Positions 9,562 through 17,114 of a stretch of DNA of 64,000 bases are shown here, piece by piece; position 1 is the first letter of the stretch; each line of letters opens with the position of its first letter. Source of the DNA: Mycolicibacterium vulneris (GTDB lineage Bacteria; Actinomycetota; Actinomycetes; Mycobacteriales; Mycobacteriaceae); contig NZ_NCXM01000015.1 of the NCBI RefSeq assembly GCF_002104765.1, positions 85,792 through 149,791 of the forward strand. Direction: 5' to 3'. The notes below the pieces were generated by a model, which was given only the letters and a program-made list of their open reading frames with translations, was not told the DNA's origin and did not search any database. Position numbers and translations under genes: made by a program.

Positions 9562-10419
9562 TCAGAACGCGTAGCGGCGCAACAACGAATACGTGACCGC
9601 GCCGGCGGCCAGGGCGCTGATGCCTACCGCGGCCGTCGTGGCGATCGCCGCACCGGAGGGCGCCGGGATGCGGTCACGCAGGGATACCGGACGGGAGAAC
9701 GACATCACGGGCCAACCGCGTTCGACGGCTTCGCGGCGCAACCCGCGGTCCGGATTCACCACGTTGGGGTGGCCGACGGATTCGAGCATCGGCAGATCGG
9801 TGATCGAGTCGGAGTAGGCGTAGCAGTGTTCCAGCGGGTAGCCCTCGCGCGCGGCCAGCTCGCGGATCGCCTGCACCTTGCCCTCGCCATAGCAATAGAA
9901 CGCGATCTCGCCGGTGTACCGACCGTCCTCGACGACCATCCGGGTCGCCATCGCGTGGGTGGCACCGAGCGCCCGCGCGATGGGGGCGACGATTTCCTCG
10001 CCGGAGGCCGACACCAGCACGACGTCGCGCCCGCACAACTTGTGGGCGGCGATCAGGTCGGCCGCCTCCGCGAACACCAGCGGAGTCACGATGTCGTGCA
10101 GCGTCTCGTTGACGATCGACTTGACCTGTTCGACGTCCCAGCCGGTGCACATATTGGTCATGTGCGCGCGCATCCGATCCATCTGGTCATGATCGGCACC
10201 GGACAGCAGATAGATGAACTGCGCATAGCTGGACTTGAGCACCGCGCGGCGGTTGAGCAGGCCCTGGTTGAAAAACGGTTTGCTGAACGCCAGGGTGCTG
10301 GACTTGGCGATGATCGTCTTGTCCAGGTCGAAGAAGGCCGCCGTTCGGGCGTGGGAAGCGGTGCTTGCCGCTGATTGCTCCGAGGCTGACTGCTCCGCGG
10401 TGGGGTCGAAGGCGGTCAC
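9562..10419 (-). CDS. HAD-IB family phosphatase, SerB-like (Rv3661 homolog)
   Basis: A 285-residue HAD superfamily hydrolase. GTG 10419 is preferred since it gives the length of the M. tuberculosis ortholog; the frame is open to 10524. HAD motif I is FFDLDKTI, with the first Asp as nucleophile; motif II is VLVSAS; motif III/IV is the lysine of GEGK with YSDSITDLP. The C-terminus carries a single hydrophobic helix (AAIATTAAVGISALAAGAVTY) suggesting membrane anchoring. The substrate is unknown; phosphoserine phosphatase activity is not assured. Rv3661 has been discussed with septum/Tad functions mainly because of its neighbours. Confidence 0.85.
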   Translation of the reverse strand: MTAFDPTAEQSASEQSAASTASHARTAAFFDLDKTIIAKSSTLAFSKPFFNQGLLNRRAVLKSSYAQFIYLLSGADHDQMDRMRAHMTNMCTGWDVEQVKSIVNETLHDIVTPLVFAEAADLIAAHKLCGRDVVLVSASGEEIVAPIARALGATHAMATRMVVEDGRYTGEIAFYCYGEGKVQAIRELAAREGYPLEHCYAYSDSITDLPMLESVGHPNVVNPDRGLRREAVERGWPVMSFSRPVSLRDRIPAPSGAAIATTAAVGISALAAGAVTYSLLRRYAF

Positions 10420-10548
10420 CGACCCAGCATAGGTCGACGGTCCCGCGTCGCCGCGATCCCGCACCGGAAATGGCCGCTCAGGGGGGGTTCGGGGGGCGGA
10501 CGGAGCAGTGTTTACGCGGCTCAAGCTGTTTTTTCAGAAAATGATGTC

Positions 10549-10579
10549 TTGCGTTACTCCGGCTTGGCATGTGTATAGT
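10549..10579 (+). promoter_or_regulatory. Putative promoter of the 6C-like RNA
   Basis: TATAGT (10574-10579) is a good -10 hexamer; the best upstream -35 candidate is TTGCGT (10549-10554) with a long 19-bp spacer. The predicted start is near 10586, directly ahead of the stem-loops. Confidence 0.45.
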
Positions 10580-10585
10580 AAGCAT

Positions 10586-10683
10586 TACTCGGCCTGAGCC
10601 GAGGGTGTATCAGCCCGACCCCCCGGGGCTGATACACGACGACCCTCGCCTCCTCCCCCCCTGGCGGGGGTCGTCCCTTTTCT
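10586..10683 (+). ncRNA. 6C (B11)-like small RNA
   Basis: Two stem-loops with C-rich loops are visible. Stem 1 pairs GTGTATCAGCCC (10605-10616) with GGGCTGATACAC (10626-10637) around a loop containing CCCCCC. Stem 2 pairs GACGACCC (10638-10645) with GGGTCGTC (10668-10675), its loop carrying another run of C, and is followed by CCTTTTCT, a rho-independent end. A short CTCGGC/GCCGAG hairpin (10588-10603) precedes them. This is the defining layout of the 6C family. In M. tuberculosis B11 lies between Rv3660c and Rv3661, exactly the equivalent place. The ends are estimated to within a few bases. Confidence 0.85.
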
Positions 10684-10860
10684 AGGGTCAGTTTTTTCTC
10701 GCTGCATGGCGCCGGGCTCGGCCCTGAGTGCGTTGCGGGAAAGCGTGTCCGCCGTCGCTGGCGGCGTGCCAATGCGACGCGTTGTGCACACTCGCGTCTC
10801 TATCCACAAATTCGCATTTGGGACTGTTGTGCCGCGGTCACGGCCCCCCACAGTGGTCGG

Positions 10861-11963
10861 GTGGGTAGCAGCTCCGGAGTTGACGCGACGGGTTCCGCGG
10901 GTGTGTTCGCGATGCTGGCGGAGCCCGAGATGCGCGCCGAGTTGGACCGGGTGGCGGCCGCCGCCGGTGTCCGAGTGGTGCATGCCGGTGACGGCTCTCC
11001 GGTCAGCCGCAAGAGTTGGGCGGCGGCCGCGGCCGTCGTGCTGGACGCGCGGGCGGCGGCGCGCTGCGGGCGATGGGCGCTGCCGCGCCGCGATCACGTG
11101 ACCGTGCTGTCGGTTGCCGAACCGGAGACGACGACGTGGGCGGCCGCCGTCGGGGTCGGCGCCGCGCATGTGTTGCGGCTGCCCGGGCAGGAAGCGGATT
11201 TGGTCCGCGCACTGGCCGAGGCCGCCGAGTCGTCGCGTGATGACGGGGCGCGCGGCCACGCGGTCGCCGTCATCGGGGGCTGCGGCGGGGCGGGTGCGTC
11301 CCTGCTCGCGGTTGCCCTGGCCCAGGCCGCCACGGATGCGTTGTTGGTGGACCTCGACCCCTGGGGTGGCGGCCTCGACTTGTTGCTGGGCGGTGAAAGC
11401 GAGGCGGGGCTGCGCTGGCCGGATCTGGCGTTGCAGGGCGGGCGGCTGAACTGGTCGGCCGTCCGCGATGCGCTGCCACGGCACCGCGGGGTCAGCGTGC
11501 TGTCCGGCACCCGGCGCGGTTACGAGCTGGACGCCGGGCCGGTGCACGCCATCATCGACGCCGGCAGGCGCGGCGCGGTCAGCGTCATCTGCGACCTTCC
11601 CCGTCGTCTCACCGACGCCACTCAGGCCGCGCTGAGCGCGGCCGATCTGGTCGTCGTCGTCAGCCGCTGTGACGTGCGGGCCTGCGCGGCGACCGGGGCG
11701 CTGGCGCCGGTCCTGGCGTCCCTCAATCCCAACATCGGGCTGGTGGTGCGGGGCCGTCGCCCGCCGGATTGCGGCCGTCCGAGATCGCCGATATCGCCGG
11801 CCTGCCGCTGTTGGCCTCGATCAAGGCGCAGCCGCAACTCGCCGAGCAGGTCGATCGCGGCGGCCTGCGGTTGGGGCGGCGCTCGACACTCGCGCTGGCG
11901 GCCCAACGAGTGCTCGGCGTGCTCCCGTCCGCTGGGGCGCGGCGGAACGGCAAGGCGGCGTGA
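10861..11963 (+). pseudogene. ssd: Septum-site-determining (MinD/TadZ-like) protein with an apparent frameshift
   Basis: Homolog of Rv3660c (Ssd), a ParA/MinD-like ATPase at the head of the tad locus. The N-terminal frame (GTG 10861, or ATG 10912) runs through GGCGGAGASLLAVALAQ (deviant Walker A) and LLVDLDPWGGGLDLL to NPNIGLVVRG. The conserved C-terminus (LRPSEIADIAGLPLLAS to the TGA at 11961-11963) continues in another frame. Inserting one G in the GGGG run at 11750-11753 restores RGPSPAGLRPSE, so a single-base deletion there explains the break. A homopolymer sequencing error is as likely as a real mutation. The stop overlaps the tadA start. Confidence 0.8.
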
Positions 11964-13123
11964 GCGGTTCGTTGATCGAACGGGTCCGCGAGCGGTTGGC
12001 CGGCGAGACCGGCCCGCTGGGCCCGGCCGTGGTGGCCGCCGCGATCAGGGCCGAGTCCGGCGGGATGCTCGGCGACACCGAGGTGCTGGCCAACCTGCGG
12101 GTCCTGCAGACGGAGCTCACCGGTGCCGGCATTCTCGATCCGCTTCTCTGCGCCGACGGCACGACCGACGTGTTGGTCACCGCACCGGATGCGGTGTGGG
12201 TCGACGACGGCAACGCCCTGCGGCGCACCGAAATTCGCTTCCCCGACGAGGCGGCGGTGCGGCGGTTGGCGCAGCGGCTGGCGCTGGCCGCCGGCCGGCG
12301 TCTGGACGACGCGCAGCCCTGGGTGGACGGCGAGCTGAGCGGCATCGGCGCCGGCGGGTTCGCGGTGCGGCTGCACGCGGTGCTGCCGCCGGTCGCGGCC
12401 GCGGGCACCTGCCTGTCGCTGCGCGTCCTGCGGCCCGCCAGCCAAGACCTGGCGGCCCTGACCGTCGCTGGTGCGATCGAACCCGCGGCCGCCGCGCTGG
12501 TCAGGGACATCATCGGGGCCCGGCTGGCGTTTCTGGTCAGCGGTGGCACCGGCGCCGGCAAAACGACACTGCTCGCCGCGATGCTGGGCGCCGTGCCGCC
12601 GGGCGAACGGATCGTCTGCGTCGAGGATGCCGCGGAGCTGGCGCCGCGGCACCCGCACCTGGTGAAGCTGGTCGCGCGGCGCGCCAACGTCGAAGGCGTC
12701 GGCGAGGTTCCGGTACGCGAACTGGTCCGGCAATCGCTGCGCATGCGGCCCGACCGCATCGTGGTCGGCGAGGTCAGCGGCGCCGAAGTCGTGGACCTGC
12801 TGGCCGCGCTGAACACCGGCCACGACGGCGGCGCGGGCACCGTGCACGCGAACAGCCCCGGGGAGGTGCCCGCCCGCCTGGAGGCATTGGGCGCCCTCGG
12901 TGGCCTCGACCGGGCCGCGTTGCACAGCCAACTCGCTGCCGCCGTGCAGGTGCTGCTGCACGTCGAGCGCGACCGCGCCGGCCGGCGGCGGCTAAACGAA
13001 ATCGCCGCCCTGCAAAACCACCAAGGCCGCGTGCGTGCGGTCACCGTATGGCATGCGGATCGGGGAATGACGGATACCGCGCCGCATCTGCAACGCCTGC
13101 TGCGCAGCCGGATGCCGGCATGA
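11960..13123 (+). CDS. tadA: Tad secretion ATPase (TadA/CpaF family)
   Basis: A 387-residue type II/IV secretion ATPase (Rv3659c homolog) that would power Flp pilus assembly. The GTG start at 11960 overlaps the ssd stop (GTGA). Walker A GGTGAGKTT lies at about residues 195-203; the Asp/Glu box RIVCVEDAAEL, the His box with GHDGGAGTVHANSP and Arg fingers follow, as in CpaF. The frame is open upstream to 11669, but that part overlaps ssd. It overlaps tadB by 4 bp, so the operon is coupled. Confidence 0.92.
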   Translation: MSGSLIERVRERLAGETGPLGPAVVAAAIRAESGGMLGDTEVLANLRVLQTELTGAGILDPLLCADGTTDVLVTAPDAVWVDDGNALRRTEIRFPDEAAVRRLAQRLALAAGRRLDDAQPWVDGELSGIGAGGFAVRLHAVLPPVAAAGTCLSLRVLRPASQDLAALTVAGAIEPAAAALVRDIIGARLAFLVSGGTGAGKTTLLAAMLGAVPPGERIVCVEDAAELAPRHPHLVKLVARRANVEGVGEVPVRELVRQSLRMRPDRIVVGEVSGAEVVDLLAALNTGHDGGAGTVHANSPGEVPARLEALGALGGLDRAALHSQLAAAVQVLLHVERDRAGRRRLNEIAALQNHQGRVRAVTVWHADRGMTDTAPHLQRLLRSRMPA

Positions 13124-13917
13124 GCGGCCCGCTGGCCGGCGCGCTGCCGTTGTCGCTGGCGCTCATCGTCGTTCGTCCCTCACCGCGACGACGCCTGTCG
13201 GCCTCACGACGCCGGCGGCTCCCGAGGGTCGGGCTTCGTGAGGCGGGCTGCGCCGCCGCGGGTATCGGCTGCTTCGCCGCTGTCATCCTGCCGCTGACCA
13301 CCGTCCTCTGCCTCGTGGTCGTGGGCGCGACCGCAGGTCTGCGATATCGGCGCCGCCGGAGCATCCGGCGCGCCACGGCTGGGGGCGACGCGCTGCACTC
13401 CGCGCTCGAGGTGCTCGTCGGTGAATTGCGGGCCGGTTCGCACCCGGTGCGCGCCTTCGGCATTGCCGCCGACGACACGGCCGGCGCGGTTGCGGCGGCG
13501 CTGCGTTCGGTTGCGGCGCGGGCCCGGCTGGGCGCCGACGTCGCGGCCGGCCTGGCCGCCGCGGCCCGCGGCTCGGCGCTGCCCGTGCACTGGGAGCGGC
13601 TCGCGCTGTGCTGGCGGCTGGCCAGCGACAACGGGCTGGGAATAGCCACCTTGATGCGCGCCGCCCAGCGCGACATCGCTGAGCGGCAACGGTTCTCGGC
13701 CCGCGTCTCGGCGAGCATGGCCGGCGCGCGGGCAACCGCCACGATTTTGGCCGCGCTGCCGGTGCTCGGCGTGCTGCTGGGCCAGTTGATCGGGGCCCGG
13801 CCACTGGGCTTCTTGCTCGGTGGGCACGCGGGCGGGTGGCTGCTGCTCGTCGGCTCGACGCTGGCCTGCGTCGGGCTGTTGTGGGCGGATCGCATCGCCG
13901 ATCGGGTGGCGTCGTGA
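13120..13917 (+). CDS. tadB: Tad pilus inner-membrane platform protein TadB-like
   Basis: A 265-residue type II secretion F-domain protein (Rv3658c homolog). ATG 13120 overlaps the tadA stop. There are two N-terminal membrane segments (around LPLSLALIV and ILPLTTVLCLVVVGA), a cytoplasmic helical F domain (HSALEVLVGELRAGSHPVRAF), and two C-terminal segments (ILAALPVLGVLLGQLI and WLLLVGSTLACVGLLW). It would anchor TadA at the membrane. A tandem MIRU separates it from tadC. This same continuous frame also passes through part of ssd and tadA, but that stretch is not one protein. Confidence 0.88.
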   Translation: MSGPLAGALPLSLALIVVRPSPRRRLSASRRRRLPRVGLREAGCAAAGIGCFAAVILPLTTVLCLVVVGATAGLRYRRRRSIRRATAGGDALHSALEVLVGELRAGSHPVRAFGIAADDTAGAVAAALRSVAARARLGADVAAGLAAAARGSALPVHWERLALCWRLASDNGLGIATLMRAAQRDIAERQRFSARVSASMAGARATATILAALPVLGVLLGQLIGARPLGFLLGGHAGGWLLLVGSTLACVGLLWADRIADRVAS

Positions 13918-13927
13918 GGGGCGGCGC

Positions 13928-14029
13928 ATGAACCGCGCCGGCGACGATGCAGACCGAAGCGATGAGGAGGGGCGGCGCATGAACCGCGCCGGCGACGATG
14001 CAGAGCGAAGCGATGAGGAGGAGGGGCGC
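13928..14029 (+). repeat. Tandem pair of 51-bp MIRU-type repeats between tadB and tadC
   Basis: Two 51-bp units, 13928-13978 and 13979-14029, each begin with ATGAACCGCGCCGGCGACGA and end in an Arg-rich tail. They differ at a few positions and closely match the single unit at 6666-6716. Both are in frame with tadC and could add MNRAGDDA-type leaders to it. Copy number at MIRU loci varies among strains (established for the family). Confidence 0.88.
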
Positions 14030-14623
14030 ATGAACCTGGTGGCGGTGCTGCTGGCCGTGGCGCTGTGGGTCGGCCCCGGTCCCTGGCTGGTGCGCACCCG
14101 CGCCGGGACGCCGAGGCGTGGCGGGCGACGGGTGCGGGGCCGGGCACCGTCGCGCGGGCCGGATCCGCTGGCGGTCGCCTCCTGTCTGGACGTGCTGGCC
14201 GTGTGCCTGGGGGCGGGAATGGCCGTGTCGACGGCCGCCGCGGCGGCGGCCCCGGCGGCGCCGCCAAAGCTGGCCAGGGTGTTGCGCCGCGCCGCCGACC
14301 TGCTCGCGCTCGGCGCCGATCCCGCTGTCGCATGGTCTATTCCACCCGGTCCGCAGAACGAGGCCGATCCGAAGATAGATGCGCTGTTGCGGTTGGCCAG
14401 GCGTTCGGCGTCCTCGGGCGCGGCGCTGGCCGGCGGTGTCACCGAGCTGGCCGAGGAGTCCCGCCACGCGGCCGCGCACGCGGCGACCGCCGCGGCCGAG
14501 CGGGCCGGCGTGCTGATCGCCGGACCGTTGGGCCTGTGCTTCCTGCCGGCGTTCGTCTGCCTGGGCATCGTCCCGGTGGTGGCCGGTCTGGCCGGCGATG
14601 TCTTGCAGTCGGGCCTGCTGTGA
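14030..14623 (+). CDS. tadC: Tad pilus inner-membrane platform protein TadC-like
   Basis: A 197-residue type II secretion F-domain protein (Rv3657c homolog). ATG 14030, directly after the MIRUs, gives a first membrane helix (MNLVAVLLAVALWVG) at the very N-terminus, as in orthologs; ATG 13928 and 13979 are in-frame alternatives that would add acidic leaders. A central helical F-domain segment (LDVLAVCLGAGMAVSTAA) and a C-terminal membrane helix (LGLCFLPAFVCLGIVPVV) are visible. It ends 18 bp before flp and would pair with TadB as the pilus platform. Confidence 0.85.
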   Translation: MNLVAVLLAVALWVGPGPWLVRTRAGTPRRGGRRVRGRAPSRGPDPLAVASCLDVLAVCLGAGMAVSTAAAAAAPAAPPKLARVLRRAADLLALGADPAVAWSIPPGPQNEADPKIDALLRLARRSASSGAALAGGVTELAEESRHAAAHAATAAAERAGVLIAGPLGLCFLPAFVCLGIVPVVAGLAGDVLQSGLL

Positions 14624-14641
14624 AACGAAAGGAAACTATTG

Positions 14642-14788
14642 ATGGTCAAGATGTTTCGCGGATTCTCGGCACGCGTGGCCGTGCTGATGGCCGACGAGTC
14701 GGGCATGTCGACGGTCGAGTACTCGAATGTCGAGAATTACATCCCGACTACCAGGCGTCCACCGCCGCGCAGGTTCCGTCAGGGTTGA
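14642..14788 (+). pseudogene. flp: 5' fragment of the Flp pilin gene, fused to element DNA
   Basis: ATG 14642 sits behind GAAAGGAAAC. The first 27 codons are genuine Flp pilin (Rv3656c homolog): leader MVKMFRGFSARVAVLMADES, then the G|MSTVEY prepilin processing motif. After TAC 14720-14722 the frame enters the inserted element and adds about 21 foreign residues (SNVENYIPTT..., Arg/Pro-rich) before TGA 14786-14788. The hydrophobic pilin helix is missing and is found instead at 26159-26278. Joining the halves gives an intact 66-residue pilin. The chimera has lost the membrane/assembly helix and should not form pili. Confidence 0.92.
14715..14722 (+). other. attL core of the integrated element
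   Basis: TCGAGTAC here matches TCGAATAC at 26151-26158 except for one base. Pilin codons stop matching immediately after this point and resume immediately after the other copy. The crossover lies in TCGA or TAC; either choice restores Val-Glu-Tyr-Ala in the pilin. A very short core fits a serine integrase. Confidence 0.8.
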
Positions 14789-15179
14789 CGACGACGAATC
14801 CCAGGCTTTCGAGCCGAGCCGCGCTCAGCTCGTCAATTGGCATCGTCGGGTCCACAAGTAAGGACACAGCGGCATCGTAATCTTCGTCGGTGGTCTGGGG
14901 GTGAGCAGCGATTCGTGCCAGCCAGGCTTCTTTCTTCGCCTCTTGGCCAGGCGTCCCTTTGGGCCAAGGACGTTGCCCATGGAAGGTATCGGCTGGGCCG
15001 TTCGGGTTCGAACATTCGGGGAGGTGGGCCAACGCCGCGTCAATGTCCCGCGGGTCCTCCCCGAGATAGATGCCGGTGTCACATGGAAGGTGGTCTACGA
15101 AGACGGCGCCGGCGGCAGCACCGCGAAAACTGAATTGGTTATCGGCGAGGTCTTGTATCTGCTGCTCGGTTAGCGCCAT
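14748..15179 (-). CDS. Element protein of unknown function, paralog of the 82-residue protein beside int
   Basis: A 143-residue acidic protein; ATG 15179 (MALTEQQIQDLADNQF) is chosen, although the frame is open to 15275. It ends 26 bp inside attL and is the last gene of the element. Its C-terminal half (AWLARIAAHPQTTDEDYD... LESLGFVVV) aligns by eye with the protein at 24316-24564 (EWLMAIDAHPDTIDTDLV... IALGFLESV), so a shared small domain is present at both ends of the element. It contains two Cys residues only and no membrane segment. Function unknown. Confidence 0.7.
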   Translation of the reverse strand: MALTEQQIQDLADNQFSFRGAAAGAVFVDHLPCDTGIYLGEDPRDIDAALAHLPECSNPNGPADTFHGQRPWPKGTPGQEAKKEAWLARIAAHPQTTDEDYDAAVSLLVDPTMPIDELSAARLESLGFVVVNPDGTCAAVDAW

Positions 15180-15529
15180 GGCGGTGAGGTTATCAACACG
15201 CCGCGAACCTGGGCACCGCTTTCTGGGGAACCGCTCAGTATGGCCCTGCGACACGCCGGTGATCGACATCAACACGCCCGGTAGCCAACGGATTTCAAGA
15301 ATATCGCTCCGAACATCTTGTGTTACCCGGTCTTGTCATACCCCAGGGGTAGTGTTTCGAAGCGAGCTGAGATGACGAAACCCCCGACTGGGGTGAGTCC
15401 ACCAGTCGAGGGTTAGCGCCTCTCTGCATTTGGCCGTGCTAGGGCGACGTTACACCGCAGGCGAGTTCTGGCCTATTAAGGGGCCAGTTCGGTGGGTTCG
15501 TGTTTCCCCTCTCTCAGCGGGAAGAAGCC
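15180..15529. other. Divergent intergenic region with palindromes
   Basis: 350 bp between two divergently read element genes. It holds a 13-bp palindrome TACCCCAGGGGTA (15339-15351) that could be an operator, and a strong inverted repeat (AACCCCCGACTGG 15379-15391 with CCAGTCGAGGGTT 15402-15414). On the minus strand the latter is followed by TTTCGTC, so it could act as a terminator. No convincing promoter hexamers were found by eye. Confidence 0.5.
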
Positions 15530-16042
15530 ATGCCAGCACCACAACCGAAAGATCCGCTGGACGATCCGATCGCCCGGTTCGTCACCGCGGTGAACGAGTT
15601 CATCGCGATGAAGCGGGACGTCGATCCGCCGTCGAAGCACAACACCGGGAACCCGATCCAGGATCTCATGCAGAACTGGCAAGAGTTCAAGCGGCACATC
15701 CAACGCTGCCGTGAGGCGTTGGTCGGTGCCCAGCCGGAGGTCGCGCAGCGTCTCGAGCAGATCATCTCGGTGGGACGCGAGATCAAGGCGCTGACCGACG
15801 ATCCCAACATCGTGAATCCTGTCGACGCGGTGGTGATCCGGGCTACGGATGAGCGCGCCGAGATCGGGAACATCATCCCGCGCATGGCCAACGCGACCTC
15901 GTTCGCGACGGTCATGTCCCTGATCGGCGAGCTGTTCGGGCTCGGCACGCGGACGGTCACCCGCCGCAAGGAGATCGCCAAGGCGTTGGACGACCTGACG
16001 GCGTACTTCCTGCTGCGGATGCCTCCCCGCGATTCAGCCTGA
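15530..16042 (+). CDS. Hypothetical element protein, 170 residues, opposite strand
   Basis: ATG 15530 follows GGGAAGAAG, a good ribosome site; the frame is open from GTG 15500 but the ATG is better placed. The sequence is soluble and mostly helical (HIQRCREALVGAQPEVAQRLEQIISVGREIKAL), with a Gly-containing ATSFATVMSLIGELFGLGTRT segment and a basic stretch near the end. No family recognised. It reads against the structural genes, overlapping the end of the 94-residue gene by 9 bp. Opposite-strand cargo in satellites is often accessory (defence or control), but nothing in the sequence proves that here. Confidence 0.65.
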   Translation: MPAPQPKDPLDDPIARFVTAVNEFIAMKRDVDPPSKHNTGNPIQDLMQNWQEFKRHIQRCREALVGAQPEVAQRLEQIISVGREIKALTDDPNIVNPVDAVVIRATDERAEIGNIIPRMANATSFATVMSLIGELFGLGTRTVTRRKEIAKALDDLTAYFLLRMPPRDSA

Positions 16043-16318
16043 CCTCCGGGCTCGGGGGGCGGCATCATCTTCTTCGGTGGTGCCGTCCCCCACTTCAGGC
16101 GCGCCCTTGGAAAGCATCTGATGGAACCAATCGGCAGCGGATAACCCCGCTGCGTTCATCACAGGCGTAAGCCGTTGTCCGTCAACGAGAAATGCGCTCA
16201 GAGCCCGTATGTAGTCGTTCAAACCGCCTGGGTAGTACCAGTCGTCAAACGAGCTGAGTTCGTCTGGGAGCGTGAGGCTCTGGTCCCCAGGGCCGCCACG
16301 ACTACGTCGGATGGTCAC
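16034..16318 (-). CDS. Hypothetical element protein, 94 residues
   Basis: Starts with ATG overlapping the terminase-like stop (ATGA, 16315-16318), so it is translationally coupled to that gene. Residues DELSSFDDWYYPGGLNDYIRAL and LTPVMNAAGLSAADWFHQML are followed by an acidic then basic tail. No known domain. Position directly after a small terminase suggests a packaging or head-related accessory, an inference only. Confidence 0.65.
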   Translation of the reverse strand: MTIRRSRGGPGDQSLTLPDELSSFDDWYYPGGLNDYIRALSAFLVDGQRLTPVMNAAGLSAADWFHQMLSKGAPEVGDGTTEEDDAAPRARRSG

Positions 16319-16668
16319 GAGCGGTTTTCCCTGGCGGCTCTCCGCCGTGTGCGGGAGAGCTTCTCGGCCTTGGCCTCTGCCTCCTCCTCGGTGTCGGGAA
16401 GGTCCAGCTTCCCGAGCAACTGAGCCAGTAGACCCCGCTGGACTCGAGCCTCTGCGATGAATGGGCTAATCACCTGTTGGCCCATGCTGCCTTTGACGGT
16501 CAGCGGGGCCTCGTCGGCAGCCTCGTCTAATTCTGCGATGACATCGGCAACGCGGCACGCCTGCCTGAGTATCTGCACCTTGTGCGGCTCGTCGGTGAAG
16601 TCAAAGACCTCTACCGTCGCCTTCCACAGCCGGGTGCCGGCGGTGCCCAAACCTACTGGTGTACGCAA
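16315..16668 (-). CDS. Small terminase subunit-like protein
   Basis: A 117-residue protein starting at TTG 16668; the AAAGGAGAAA site 3-12 bp upstream decides this unusual start. The body (GTRLWKATVEVFDFTDEPHKVQILRQACRVAD, then LTVKGSMGQQVISP and EARVQRGLLAQLLGKLDLP) has the pattern of P27-like small terminases found in actinobacteriophages and in phiRv-type elements: a helical bundle, a GS-G-Q-V-NP-like turn, then a leucine-rich helix. It would recognise the element's packaging site and recruit a helper large terminase, since none is encoded here. Confidence 0.7.
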   Translation of the reverse strand: MRTPVGLGTAGTRLWKATVEVFDFTDEPHKVQILRQACRVADVIAELDEAADEAPLTVKGSMGQQVISPFIAEARVQRGLLAQLLGKLDLPDTEEEAEAKAEKLSRTRRRAARENRS

Positions 16669-17114
16669 GATTTCTCCTTTTGATCATGCAGTGCCCCTCG
16701 CGGGGCGTGGAAACTTACTGACTCCAAAAAATGGGGAATGGTTTTGCTCAGCGGATCGGCCAGGCGCATTACCGTCCGGTCAAAGTCGTACGGGTGGGGG
16801 GTAGCCCCCTGGGGCAGGCGGGAGCCTGGCTGCCCCTGCTGCACGCTGTGCCCTGGGTCTGCCCTTGTGTGCTGTGCCCTGTTGTGCAGCGTGCCTGTGC
16901 CTGCCTCTAGGCAGGGGTGCCTGCCTCTGCTACCTGCACCCCACGCCTAGCCCCCGGCCAGAGCGGAGTAGCACACGCGACCCCTGCAGCACCCCACACG
17001 CCCTGCCCAGGGGCAGGACGGCAAACTCAATTGGGTCCAGCGGGTCTAGGTGGCGTGCTCGATCCACAGCACGCGCTGGCAATTTCCCCAAGCGTCAGCC
17101 TGAGATATGTCACC
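16669..17114. repeat. Non-coding region rich in GGCAGG/CCTGCC inverted repeats
   Basis: About 445 bp upstream of the small-terminase-like gene with no convincing protein gene. Perfect or near-perfect inverted repeats include GGGGCA/TGCCCC (16811-16816 with 16831-16836), CCTGCCTCTAGGCAGG (16900-16915) and CCTGCCCAGGGGCAGG (17002-17017), set in a run of TGCCC/TGCCT words from about 16810 to 17020. Such a cluster beside a small terminase is a candidate packaging (cos/pac) site, or an origin. A weak 63-codon minus frame (16653-16844) crosses part of it and is not called. Confidence 0.55.

Noticed and set aside
10861..13917. A single continuous frame suggesting a 1,018-residue fusion of Ssd and TadB
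   Set aside because: Between about 11755 and 13119 this frame is low-complexity Arg/Gly text with no homology, while tadA lies in another frame there. It is ssd 5' end joined to tadB by chance after the ssd frameshift.
16653..16844. A 63-codon minus-strand frame upstream of the small-terminase-like gene
   Set aside because: No ribosome site, overlaps the start region of a better gene, and crosses the palindrome cluster.
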